Origin: CAZYWA01 sp964650975 [NCBI: uncultured bacterium]
GTDB taxonomy: Bacteria; JADJOY01
NCBI GenBank assembly: GCA_964650975.1
Contig: CAZYWA010000107.1
Span: 1-18,337 of the forward strand
Length of the DNA stretch: 18,337 bases
Direction: 5' to 3'
Position numbers and translations under genes: made by a program. Shown in pieces: positions 1 to 6,974 of the stretch. The notes under the pieces were generated by a model that searched no databases, had not been told where the DNA came from, and saw nothing but the letters and a program-made list of their open reading frames with translations. How positions within the stretch are numbered: position 1 is the first letter of the stretch; the number at the start of each line of letters is the position of its first letter.

Positions 1-1
1 G

Positions 2-268
2 CTGATCTACAAAGATCCGGTGATCGACCGGATGGTGATGGTGCGCGCGCTCGCCAACCAGCCGGTGTTCAAGGGCTTCGAGAACCTCCGGGTGCGCTGC
101 TTCGAGTACCTGGTCGTCACCGAGGCCGAGTACCGGCAGCTGCGCCAGCGCGATCGCGCGCTCGAGCTCGCCAAGAGCGCACCGGTCACCGGCCGCCCCG
201 TGGTGCAGCTCGCTGGCGACGGCCCCGCGATCCTGCGCCCCGGTGCCGAAGCGCGGCCGCGCAGCTGA
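2..268 (+). CDS. C-terminal end of an unrecognised protein (5' end outside window)
   Basis: An open frame enters from the left edge (reading from base 2: L-I-Y-K-D-P-V-I-D-R-M) and ends at TGA 266-268, giving about 88 residues. A GTG at 20 lies in this frame but is probably internal, because the frame is open to the edge. The visible part is mixed alpha/beta-like, with a segment F-E-N-L-R-V-R-C-F-E-Y-L-V-V and a charged Arg/Glu-rich stretch after it; it ends in a disordered-looking Ala/Arg/Pro tail. I do not recognise a family and assign no function. Copy 1 of the double-hairpin repeat starts four bases after the stop codon. A reading frame on the opposite strand also spans this region, but its product is a Pro/Arg/Ser-rich shadow. 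Confidence 0.55.
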   Translation: MIYKDPVIDRMVMVRALANQPVFKGFENLRVRCFEYLVVTEAEYRQLRQRDRALELAKSAPVTGRPVVQLAGDGPAILRPGAEARPRS

Positions 269-272
269 GTTT

Positions 273-321
273 CCCGGGGGCTTTCCAAGCCCCGCCCCGC
301 CCGAAGTGAATTCGGGCGGGG
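273..321 (+). repeat. Double-hairpin repeat, copy 1
   Basis: This is the first of three related elements (others at 408-458 and 13356-13401). It begins CCCGGGGGCT, has the loop bases TTCC, and forms two hairpins. Hairpin A pairs 277-283 (GGGGCTT) with 287-293 (AAGCCCC). Hairpin B pairs 295-305 (CCCCGCCCGAA) with 311-321 (TTCGGGCGGGG), a perfect 11-bp stem with a 5-nt loop. It lies just after the stop codon of the left-edge gene. No T-run follows on either strand, so it is not a classical intrinsic terminator, although it could stabilise or define a 3' end. Confidence 0.7.
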
Positions 322-407
322 CCCCACCCCAAACCGGCGCGACAACGCGCCGACCGGAATCTCGGTTCGACCACGCCTGCCGAACGATTGCTTCACACGT
401 TCTGTTG

Positions 408-458
408 CCCGGGGGCTGTTCCGGCCCCCCGTCCCGAAAGAGACGATTTGTTTCGGGG
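408..458 (+). repeat. Double-hairpin repeat, copy 2
   Basis: This is the second copy, in the same orientation as copy 1 and about 86 bp downstream of it. Hairpin A pairs 411-416 (GGGGGC) with 424-429 (GCCCCC) around a TGTTCCG loop. Hairpin B pairs 433-439 (CCCGAAA) with 451-457 (TTTCGGG) around an 11-nt loop. The order CCCGGGGGCTGTTCC, GCCCCC, GTCCCGAA, TTCGGG matches copy 3 closely. No gene is supported in the surrounding sequence (269-619). Confidence 0.7.
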
Positions 459-553
459 CTCCACTCTGAGTCGGCGCGTCGCTCGCCGCGCGCCTGCGGC
501 GCGGTGCTTCTGGCATCGACCCACAACCGCAACGGGCGCGAGAACGCGAGAAA

Positions 554-601
554 GCGCCTCCGCGTGGCCAGGCCACGGCTGATTCACGGACGCGGAGGCG
601 C
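554..601 (-). terminator. Likely intrinsic terminator of the zinc-ribbon gene
   Basis: A perfect 11-bp inverted repeat (GCGCCTCCGCG at 554-564, CGCGGAGGCGC at 591-601) lies 19 nt beyond the stop codon of the minus-strand gene ending at 620. Read on the minus strand, the stem is followed at once by TTTCTCGCG, a short T-rich tail. The loop contains the palindrome CGTGGCCAGGCCACG (563-577), so a branched structure is possible. The large loop and short T-run reduce certainty. The rest of 459-553 shows nothing I can name. Confidence 0.5.
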
Positions 602-619
602 GTTGCTGCCGAGCTCGTC

Positions 620-901
620 CTAGCTCTTGAAGAGCTTCTCGGCGGCGGCGCGGGCGGCGGCGTCGGCGGTGGCATCGCCGCGCGCGCCCTCCACGAACAC
701 GAACCAGTCGCACAGGTTGGCGCGCTCCGGGTCGCGCACCTTCTCGGCGACCGGCTCGCGGCAGATCCCGCCGGCGCGCACGTCCCAGTGCTTGCAGTTC
801 ACGCACACGTGCAGCGGACGCACGCACCTGGGACATTCGTCCCGGAACCCGACGCGCCCCTCGACCCCGATCTCGGCACCGCACGCATGGCAAGCACGCA
901 T
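620..901 (-). CDS. Small zinc-ribbon protein, conserved hypothetical
   Basis: This encodes a 93-residue protein starting at ATG 901. On the minus strand AGGGGA lies about 6 nt upstream of this start; the frame stays open further upstream but without conserved character. It has eight cysteines: C4/C7 (CHAC), C23/C26 (CPRC), C33/C36 (CVNC), C47 and C64, with the core H-V-C-V-N-C-K-H-W-D and a second part C-R-E-P-V-A-E-K-V ... N-L-C-D-W-F. From memory this resembles a widespread family of short uncharacterised zinc-ribbon proteins; no biochemical role is known to me. The cysteines should bind one or two Zn ions. The tail after about residue 72 is Ala-rich and low in complexity. It is divergent from the PH/GRAM-like gene, which ends in its own CxxC pair. 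Confidence 0.82.
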   Translation of the reverse strand: MRACHACGAEIGVEGRVGFRDECPRCVRPLHVCVNCKHWDVRAGGICREPVAEKVRDPERANLCDWFVFVEGARGDATADAAARAAAEKLFKS

Positions 902-930
902 GAATTTCCCCTGGCTCCACGCGGATTTCG

Positions 931-960
931 TTGACGCCTGCTTCGCTTCTGCCCTATACA
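931..960 (+). promoter_or_regulatory. Candidate sigma-70-type promoter for the PH/GRAM-like gene
   Basis: TTGACG (931-936) and TATACA (955-960) are separated by 18 bp, in the 120-bp gap between the divergent genes at 901 and 1022. Transcription would start near 967, giving a leader of about 55 nt. The -35 box matches the consensus at five of six positions and the -10 box at four of six. The boxes lie within an inverted repeat, annotated separately. Confidence 0.5.
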
Positions 961-966
961 GGCGTC
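933..966. promoter_or_regulatory. Inverted repeat framing the promoter (possible operator)
   Basis: GACGCCTG (933-940) and CAGGCGTC (959-966) are perfect 8-bp inverted copies separated by 18 nt. The left arm overlaps the -35 box and the right arm overlaps the -10 box and the predicted start point. This placement suits a dimeric repressor, but the arms could equally pair in RNA. No dedicated regulator gene adjoins it. Confidence 0.4.
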
Positions 967-1021
967 GCTCGTCAACGAGCCGCGCTCCATCCACTCCATC
1001 GCAGGCAAGTGCCCGGTCGGA

Positions 1022-1789
1022 ATGACCACCGACGTCGTCCTCGAACCCAACGAACGGCGACTCGAACGGGTCCGGGCCACCTATTACGTATCGCGGATGC
1101 TCGCCCAGACGGGCATGCTCCACCTCACCAGCCTGCGGCTGCTGTTCGTTCCCACCGGCACCATCGACCGCGCGGTCGGCGCCGAGCGCGTGACGCTTGC
1201 GCTCGCCGACATCCAGCGGTTCTCGAGCGAAGGCACCACCACCAAGAGGCTGATCGTTCGCTCGGCCGTCAAGAGTTATCGCTTCGTGGGACGGAGTTTC
1301 GACGTCATCGAGCACCAGTTGCGGGTGCTACTGCATCGCGCTCCCGATGCCGAGGCGGACCCGCCCGAGGAAGTGCTCGCCGAGGCGCGCGTCAATTTGT
1401 TCGTGAGCCGTCTCATCACGCAAAGCGGCACGCTCCACCTGACCAATCTCCGGCTGAGCTTCACCCCCATCGGAGTGCTCGATCGGGCGATGGGCGCCCG
1501 CGACGTGCAGGTGCCCCTCGACCACATCGAAGGGCTCGAGACCAGCGGGCAGCTCGACCGCCGCACCCGGATTCGCGCCCGCAACATGCAACTGTTGCTC
1601 CTCGGTGAGCTGCCCGAAGCGTTCGTGTCCTCGCTCAGAACCACGCTCGCGAGCCGCGGCACGTTGCTCTCGGTTGCGGAGGCGCCGCGCAGCTTCTTCA
1701 CGCCCAGCACCCTCAGGCACTGCGGGAGCTGTTCGCGTCCCATCGACCCCGTGGTCGGCTTCTGTACACACTGCGGCACGCCGGCCTAG
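1022..1789 (+). CDS. Duplicated PH/GRAM-like domain protein with C-terminal zinc ribbon
   Basis: This encodes a 255-residue soluble protein without a signal peptide or membrane segment. It is built from two tandem copies of one domain, about residues 5-105 and 115-215. Over one 42-residue window beginning S-R-M-L-A-Q-T-G in copy 1 and S-R-L-I-T-Q-S-G in copy 2, I count 22 identities, including the shared core L-H-L-T-x-L-R-L-x-F-x-P-x-G and D-R-A-x-G-A. This strand pattern (leader, G-x-L-H-L-T, L-x-F-x-P) resembles bacterial PH/GRAM-like domains, which is an inference from pattern only. A zinc ribbon closes the protein (C234, C237, C248, C251). Such adaptor-like architectures suggest protein or lipid binding; the partner is unknown. 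The gene has its own candidate promoter at 931-960 and is divergent from another zinc-ribbon gene. Confidence 0.8.
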   Translation: MTTDVVLEPNERRLERVRATYYVSRMLAQTGMLHLTSLRLLFVPTGTIDRAVGAERVTLALADIQRFSSEGTTTKRLIVRSAVKSYRFVGRSFDVIEHQLRVLLHRAPDAEADPPEEVLAEARVNLFVSRLITQSGTLHLTNLRLSFTPIGVLDRAMGARDVQVPLDHIEGLETSGQLDRRTRIRARNMQLLLLGELPEAFVSSLRTTLASRGTLLSVAEAPRSFFTPSTLRHCGSCSRPIDPVVGFCTHCGTPA

Positions 1790-1854
1790 CGCTCGATCGA
1801 GCTTCCGCGCGGGCTCGCGGCGCGTCCACGACGTGCCGGAAATCAGGATTATCC

Positions 1855-1884
1855 TTGCATCTTTCGGCGGAACCCTGGTATAGA
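1855..1884 (+). promoter_or_regulatory. Candidate extended -10 promoter for the coiled-coil gene
   Basis: TTGCAT (1855-1860) and TATAGA (1879-1884) are 18 bp apart, and a TG at 1876-1877 gives the extended -10 form TGGTATAGA. Transcription would start near 1891, leaving a leader of about 57 nt before the strong Shine-Dalgarno site. It lies in the 158-bp gap after the PH/GRAM-like gene, so the coiled-coil gene is probably transcribed separately. Confidence 0.5.
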
Positions 1885-1947
1885 CCTCGGCGATTTCGAC
1901 CCCCCAGCGGCGCACCAACCGGTCGCGCGGGTAGGGAGGAAACTAGA

Positions 1948-4017
1948 ATGCCTTCCACGTCCTGGCTCCGGGTGACGCTCGCGTTGGTGCTCGTGGGCGC
2001 TGTGCTCCGAGTGGCACCGGCCGCTGCGCAAAGCAAGGCGGCACCGGCCACCACGAACGCCGGTGCGTCCGACGAGGACGTCATCCGCTCGAGCGATCAC
2101 GATCTCCTGGTCCAGGAGTTCATGAAGACCAAGGCGGATCTCAAGGATGCGCAAGCCGCGCTGGCGGCCGCGCAGCGAGATTCGGACAGCCTGAAGAGCG
2201 AGCGCGAGCAACTCATCGCACGGGAGAAGGACGCTCAGCAAGACAAGCAAAAGCTCGTCGAGAAAATGGTCGCGGTGGTCAACGAGAAGGCCGAGCTCGA
2301 GTCGCGGATCAGCCAGCTGCAGACCGAAAAGTCGAGCGCTCAAGCGGAGCTGGACCGGATGGCGCGCGATGCCGCCGATCTGCGCCAGAAGGCCGACCAG
2401 GCCCGCCAGGAAGCCGAATCCGCCAAGCTCGCCGTGGCCGACTCGCAGCGCGTGGCTCTCGACGCGAAGGTGTCCGGTCAAGCCTCGTCGGCCGAGCGCG
2501 AAAAGCTGGCGCGCGAGCGACAGGATCTGGGCTCGCAGGTACAGCAAATCACCACCCTGCTGAATCAGCAGAAGATCGAGCTCGAATCGCTCAAGACGGA
2601 ACGCGACCGAGCGGTCCGTGACGCCCAGGCCGCGACTTCGCGGGCCGATCAGGCCGAGAAGCAGGTGGCCACGCTGACACCGGTGCAGGCGGAGAAAGGC
2701 AAGGAGAACCAGGAGCTGCGCCAGCGGATCCAGGACCTCACCGCCTCCAACGCCGATCTCGACGGCCGCCTCAAGAAGGCTGACGCGGAGCGCGCCCAGC
2801 TCGATGCCAGCTTGACCAAGGAAGTGGGATCGAGCGGTGTGCTGTCGGACAAGGTGAAGGCTCTTTCGGATCAGGCCAACTCGCTCAAGGCGCAGGTCGA
2901 TCACCTCACGGCGGAGAACGGCTCCCTCAAGGCCGCGCTCACCAAGAGCGCGGAAGAGTCGAAGGCCATGACGGCGAACCTCGACCAGGTTTCCGGCAGC
3001 AAGGCCCAGTTCGAGAAGGAGCGGGCGTCGTTGCTCACCCAGGTCGAGGCGCTGAATGCGCAGCTCGCCGACGCCAACCGCGCGCGCCAGCAGGCGGAAT
3101 CCGAGAGCGAGGGCCTGAAGCAGAGCGCCTCCGCGGCAAACCAGAACATGAAGGACGCCGTCACGAAGGGACAGGACGCGAACAAGGAGCTGAGCCGCTC
3201 GACCAACGAGATCCTGGCGCTGCAAAACGAGCTGGGCGCGTCCAAGAACCAGGTCGCGGCGCTCGAGAAGTCGAAGGCTGACCTCGAGGCCGAGTTCAAG
3301 GACAAGCTCGCGACTCGCACCGACGCGGAGAAGCAGCTGCGCGTCGCCGAGATGGTGCGCGAGGCGGTCGAGCAGATGTTGCACCAGACCGAGGCCAAGC
3401 TGTCCGCGGCCGAGGACCGCAACCAGCAGCTCGAATCGCAGCTCGACCGGATGGGACGCTCGGTGCCACCACCCCCGCCGGTCGCCTCGGTGACACCGGC
3501 GCCCGCGCCACGGCCCGTCCCCGTGCCCACCGAGGTACCACCTCCTGCTCCGGCGGCTTCAGTCCCGGCGCCGGTTCCCGCACCGGTCGAGACGGCGCGC
3601 GCCAGCCAGCCTGCCCCCGAGCCGCCCCCGGTGGCTGCCCCTCCGGCAGCGGCGCCCGCCGCGGCCCGTGAGGCGAAGATCACGAAGGTGGTGGTCACGA
3701 ACGACGGGTCTCAGCAGACGTCCCAGTCCGCGTTCCGCCTGGGCGACAAGCTCTTCGTGACGCTCAAGTACCGGATCCAGGAAGTCGCCACCGACGACGC
3801 GCGATCGATCACCTTGCAGGTGCTCGATCCCAACGGCAGCCCGGTCGACTTCCTGTCGGTGTCGCGCAAGCTGGCGCCCGCCAACGGCGCCTTCTCCGCG
3901 ACCCTCGAGTCACAGCTTCCGACTACTTTGCCGGTCGGAAGCTACACGCTGATGAGCACGCTCAAGGTGGGCGACTCCGAGGACCGGCGCGCGCTTCGCT
4001 TCCAGGTCGGACCGTAG
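1948..4017 (+). CDS. Exported long coiled-coil protein with Pro-rich linker and C-terminal beta-rich domain
   Basis: This encodes 689 residues from ATG 1948, chosen because AGGGAGGA (1933-1940) sits 7 nt upstream and the protein then begins with a clean signal peptide: W-L-R-V-T-L-A-L-V-L-V-G-A-V, with likely cleavage after A-A-A27. The frame is open further upstream but has no signal-like start there. Residues about 45-505 are almost continuous heptad-like coiled coil rich in Ala, Glu, Lys, Gln and Asp, containing a single Val/Thr/Pro break near residue 250. Residues about 507-572 form a Pro/Ala/Val linker. Residues about 575-689 look like a compact beta-sandwich (K-I-T-K-V-V-V-T-N-D-G, T-L-Q-V-L-D-P-N-G, Y-T-L-M-S-T-L-K-V-G). 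This suggests a periplasmic or surface rod or spacer. I know no named family; low-complexity coiled coil makes similarity searches unreliable. It converges on thiD with a 33-bp gap. Confidence 0.85.
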   Translation: MPSTSWLRVTLALVLVGAVLRVAPAAAQSKAAPATTNAGASDEDVIRSSDHDLLVQEFMKTKADLKDAQAALAAAQRDSDSLKSEREQLIAREKDAQQDKQKLVEKMVAVVNEKAELESRISQLQTEKSSAQAELDRMARDAADLRQKADQARQEAESAKLAVADSQRVALDAKVSGQASSAEREKLARERQDLGSQVQQITTLLNQQKIELESLKTERDRAVRDAQAATSRADQAEKQVATLTPVQAEKGKENQELRQRIQDLTASNADLDGRLKKADAERAQLDASLTKEVGSSGVLSDKVKALSDQANSLKAQVDHLTAENGSLKAALTKSAEESKAMTANLDQVSGSKAQFEKERASLLTQVEALNAQLADANRARQQAESESEGLKQSASAANQNMKDAVTKGQDANKELSRSTNEILALQNELGASKNQVAALEKSKADLEAEFKDKLATRTDAEKQLRVAEMVREAVEQMLHQTEAKLSAAEDRNQQLESQLDRMGRSVPPPPPVASVTPAPAPRPVPVPTEVPPPAPAASVPAPVPAPVETARASQPAPEPPPVAAPPAAAPAAAREAKITKVVVTNDGSQQTSQSAFRLGDKLFVTLKYRIQEVATDDARSITLQVLDPNGSPVDFLSVSRKLAPANGAFSATLESQLPTTLPVGSYTLMSTLKVGDSEDRRALRFQVGP

Positions 4018-4050
4018 TCTCCGTCGATTCGTTCCGCGGCGCGTTCTTCG

Positions 4051-4818
4051 CTACCAGTTGAGGTAGCGCACGTGGTGTCGCACGACGCTCGCCTCGATCG
4101 CCGCGGTCACCTCCGCCTTGGCGCGGCGCGCCGCCGCTAGCGGCTCGAGACCGGTCGCGAGCCCGGCGGCGATCCAGGTGGCGAGGGCGCAGCCAGCGCC
4201 GTGAATCCGCGCCGTGCCCACGCGCCGCCCGGCCACCCGGGTCACGCCGCGCTCGTCGACCCACACGTCGCAGGGCGCGCCCTCCGAGTGACCGCCCTTC
4301 ACCAGCACCGATCGCGCACCGAGCCCGAGAATCGCGCGGCCCGCGTCTTCCATGTCGTGAATCGACGCAACCGGACGCCCGCAGAGGCGCTCGGCCTCGG
4401 CGAGATTCGGAGTCACGACGTCGGCGAGGGGAAGAAGCCGGCTCCGCAAGCGCTCGACACCGGCATCGTCGAGAAGTGGAAATCCAGTGCCCGACAGGAT
4501 GACCGGATCGATCACCAGTGGGCCATGAGCGGTCGCCGCGAGAGCCTCGGCGACCGTCTCCACGATCTCCGCGGCCGCCAGCATTCCGATCTTCACGGCG
4601 CCGATCTCGGTCGACTCGGCCAGCATGCGGATCGTGCGCCCGACGACTTCACCGGCGAGCGGGACGACTTCGGTGACCCCGGAGGGTCCCTGCACCGTCA
4701 CCGCCGTCGCGGCCACCACTCCCGGTACGCGAGCGCGGGTCAGCACCGCGAGATCGGCGGTGAAGCCGGCCCCGCCCGACGGGTCGAGCCCCGCGATCAC
4801 CAGCACCGATCGCGACAT
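4051..4818 (-). CDS. thiD: Hydroxymethylpyrimidine/phosphomethylpyrimidine kinase ThiD
   Basis: This encodes 255 residues of the ribokinase-fold ThiD family. The enzyme phosphorylates HMP and then HMP-P to HMP-PP, the pyrimidine donor for thiamin phosphate. Visible signatures are V-I-A-G-L-D-P-S-G-G-A-G (to residue 18), K-I-G-M-L, D-P-V-I-L-S-G-T-G, T-P-N-L-A-E-A-E-R-L-C-G, L-V-K-G-G-H and the anion-hole/catalytic region H-G-A-G-C-A-L-A (Cys about 210). Family members usually have HGTGC, so Thr is replaced by Ala here. The start at ATG 4818 matches the family N-terminus and lies 16 nt after the thiE stop. There is no strong Shine-Dalgarno site, so coupling to thiE is likely. The length is typical (about 255-270). 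Confidence 0.93.
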   Translation of the reverse strand: MSRSVLVIAGLDPSGGAGFTADLAVLTRARVPGVVAATAVTVQGPSGVTEVVPLAGEVVGRTIRMLAESTEIGAVKIGMLAAAEIVETVAEALAATAHGPLVIDPVILSGTGFPLLDDAGVERLRSRLLPLADVVTPNLAEAERLCGRPVASIHDMEDAGRAILGLGARSVLVKGGHSEGAPCDVWVDERGVTRVAGRRVGTARIHGAGCALATWIAAGLATGLEPLAAARRAKAEVTAAIEASVVRHHVRYLNW

Positions 4819-4834
4819 GCCAGCGACGAGCGGG

Positions 4835-5491
4835 TCACGCGGCCGAGGTGGCGGCGGCGACCTCGCGGTGCAGGTCGAGGAGCGCCGCGGTGGCGCGCCC
4901 GGGGTCGGGCGCGGCGCAGATCGCCGACAGGAACGCACCCGAAGCGGCGCTCGCGCGAAGCACGTCGGGAAAGCGCTCCGCGGTGAGGCCGCCGATCGCC
5001 ACCACCGGAACGCGCAGCGAGCTCGCGACCTCGCGCAGCGCGTCGACGCCCGTGGGCGCGTAGCCGGTGTCCTTGGAGCTGCTCTCGAACACCGGACCGA
5101 AGCCGATGTAGTCGGCGCCGCCCTTCGCGGCGAGCTCGGCCTGCTCCCGGTTGTGCGTCGAGACGCCGATCAGGAGCTTGTAGCCCACGATGCGGCGCGC
5201 GACGCTCAGCTGGAAGTCGCCCTGCCCGAGATGCACACCGTCGGCGTCGAGGAGCAGCGCCACGTCGACCAGATCGTTGAGGATGAAGAGCGCGTCGTGA
5301 CGGCGGGTGAGCTCGCGAAGCGCCCGCCCGACGCGCACCACCTCGCGGCGCGGCAGGTGCTTGGCGCGGAGCTGCACCACTCGCGCGCCCGCCTCGAGCA
5401 CCTCCGTGGCCAGCTGCTCGTAGCTCCGCTCGGGAGCGAACGAGTTGTCGATGATGACGTACACACCGCGCAGCAGATCGTGGATCGCCAT
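4835..5491 (-). CDS. thiE: Thiamin-phosphate synthase ThiE
   Basis: This encodes 218 residues with a TIM-barrel fold. The enzyme joins HMP-PP and thiazole phosphate to make thiamin phosphate. Family motifs appear in order: V-V-Q-L-R-A-K (usually Q-x-R-x-K), I-L-N-D, D-G-V-H-L-G-Q-G-D, I-G-V-S-T-H-N, D-Y-I-G-F-G-P-V-F followed by S-S-S-K-D, V-A-I-G-G-L, and a C-terminal A-x-G-A-F-L-S-A-I. The length is typical. ATG 5491 lies 31 nt after the ntrC stop, with no clear Shine-Dalgarno site and no room for a TPP riboswitch. Together with thiD (16 nt downstream) it forms the pyrimidine/thiazole joining step; no thiazole-making genes are in the window. Confidence 0.93.
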   Translation of the reverse strand: MAIHDLLRGVYVIIDNSFAPERSYEQLATEVLEAGARVVQLRAKHLPRREVVRVGRALRELTRRHDALFILNDLVDVALLLDADGVHLGQGDFQLSVARRIVGYKLLIGVSTHNREQAELAAKGGADYIGFGPVFESSSKDTGYAPTGVDALREVASSLRVPVVAIGGLTAERFPDVLRASAASGAFLSAICAAPDPGRATAALLDLHREVAAATSAA

Positions 5492-5522
5492 GTTCGTCGT
5501 CGTCCGTCGTGGTGCGCGTCGC

Positions 5523-6974
5523 TCAGCCGTCCTCGCCGGCCGACCGATCGACCGGGATCCCGAGGGAGCGTAGCTTCTTGCGCAGCGTGTTGCGGTTGAT
5601 CCCGAGCCACTCCGCCGCCTTGAGCTGATTGCCGCCGGTGCGTTCCAGCACCAGCCCGATCAGCGGGCGTTCGATCTGCTCCACCACGTCGCGGTGCAGC
5701 GTACCCCAACGCGCGGCGCCGTCGTCCAGCTCCCCGGAGAGGCGCTGCCGGACCAGCGCCTCCAGCGTCGAGGCGGGAACCCCTTGAGCCGGGGCGGTGG
5801 ATGCGCGCTGCAGATCGGGGAAGTCCACCAGCCGCAGCACCGCCCCCGAGCCGAGGAGCATCGCGCGGCGCACGGCGTTCTCGAGCTCGCGCACGTTCCC
5901 CGGCCACGGGTGACGCCGCATCGCCTCGATCACGTCCGGGCTGACCGCACGGCTCGCGCCGCCCACGTCGCGGGCGTGGCGCACCAGGAAATGATCGACC
6001 AGGAGCGGCAGGTCCTCGAGTCGCTCCCGGAGCGGTGCCAGCCGCACCCGGATCACGGCGAGCCGGTAGAAGAGATCGCGACGGAAACGTCCCAGCTCGA
6101 CCTCCCGCTCCAGGTCGCGGTGCGTCGCCGCGACCACTCGCACGTCCACCTCGCGGACCGGACCGCCGCCGACCCGCTGCACCCGGCGGTCCTCGAGTAC
6201 CCGCAGGATCTTCGACTGCAGCGCCAGCGACATCTCGCCGATCTCGTCCAGGAAGAGCGTGCCGCCGTCGGCCTCCTCGAAGCGTCCCGAGCGGTTCTCG
6301 GTGGCGCCGGTGAACGAGCCGCGCACATGGCCGAAGAGCTCGCTCTCGAGCAACTCGGCGGGGATCGCCGCCGAGTTGACCGGCACGAATGGACCCGCCG
6401 CCCGGGGCCCGGCCTTGTGGATCGCCTGGGCGATCAGCTCCTTTCCGGTTCCCGACTCGCCCTCGAGCATCACCGTCGCGTCGCTCGCCGCCACCCGTCC
6501 GATGGTCTTGAAGAGCTGCTGCATGACCGGAGCGCGGCCCACGAGCATGCTCTCGTTCGTGACGTGCTCGCGCTCGCGGCCCTTGACCCGCTCGATGATG
6601 CGGCGCATCTCGCGGATCTCGCCGGCGCGCTGCACCAGCACCTCGATCTCCGCCAGGTCGAACGGTTTGGTCACGTAGTCGAAGGCGCCACGCTTCATCG
6701 CCTCGACCGCGTTGCGCATGGTGTCCTGCGCGGTCATCACGATGATCGACGTCTCGCCGCCGGCCGCCCGCACCCGGTCGAGCACCTCCATGCCGCCGAT
6801 GCCCGGCATGATGATGTCGAGGAACGCCAGATCGTAGGCGGTGCGCCCCAGCGCCTCGAGGCCTTCCTCGCCGGTGGTCGCCTCGTCGACCACGAAGCCT
6901 CGATCCTCGAGGACGCCGCGCAGCACGAAGCGGATCCCGCTCTCGTCGTCGATCACCAGCGCGCGGCGGGTCAC
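5523..6974 (-). CDS. ntrC: NtrC-type sigma-54-dependent response regulator
   Basis: This encodes 483 residues. A receiver domain (1-120) carries acidic pocket D9/D10, phospho-acceptor D53, T81 and K103. The AAA+ activator domain (about 145-380) has Walker A G-E-S-G-T-G-K-E (172-179), Walker B G-T-L-F-L-D-E-I-G (238-246), and R-D-L-F-Y-R-L-A-V-I-R-V-R-L. A Fis-type helix-turn-helix (about 445-480) contains T-G-G-N-Q-L-K-A-A-E-W-L-G-I-N-R-N-T-L-R-K-K-L. The sigma-54 contact loop reads GSFTGA (219-224) rather than GAFTGA. The start is GTG 6974, with GAAGGG 5 nt upstream, overlapping the ntrB stop as GTGA. Order, length and motifs match NtrC (GlnG), the nitrogen regulator, although a related regulator with other targets cannot be excluded. 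It heads towards thiE. Confidence 0.9.
   Translation of the reverse strand: MTRRALVIDDESGIRFVLRGVLEDRGFVVDEATTGEEGLEALGRTAYDLAFLDIIMPGIGGMEVLDRVRAAGGETSIIVMTAQDTMRNAVEAMKRGAFDYVTKPFDLAEIEVLVQRAGEIREMRRIIERVKGREREHVTNESMLVGRAPVMQQLFKTIGRVAASDATVMLEGESGTGKELIAQAIHKAGPRAAGPFVPVNSAAIPAELLESELFGHVRGSFTGATENRSGRFEEADGGTLFLDEIGEMSLALQSKILRVLEDRRVQRVGGGPVREVDVRVVAATHRDLEREVELGRFRRDLFYRLAVIRVRLAPLRERLEDLPLLVDHFLVRHARDVGGASRAVSPDVIEAMRRHPWPGNVRELENAVRRAMLLGSGAVLRLVDFPDLQRASTAPAQGVPASTLEALVRQRLSGELDDGAARWGTLHRDVVEQIERPLIGLVLERTGGNQLKAAEWLGINRNTLRKKLRSLGIPVDRSAGEDG

Noticed and set aside
295-321. The 11-bp hairpin of repeat copy 1 as an intrinsic terminator
   Set aside because: No T-run follows on either strand (CCCCACCCC on plus; CGGGGCTTGG on minus). 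It fits better as part of the repeat family.
1849-3384. A 511-codon open frame antisense to the coiled-coil gene
   Set aside because: Its Leu/Arg/Gly-rich product mirrors the repetitive Glu/Lys/Ala/Gln codons of the coding strand. The plus strand has a signal peptide, ribosome site and promoter.
5492-5522. TPP riboswitch upstream of thiE
   Set aside because: Only 31 nt separate thiE from ntrC, far too short for the aptamer, and the conserved CUGAGA core is absent.
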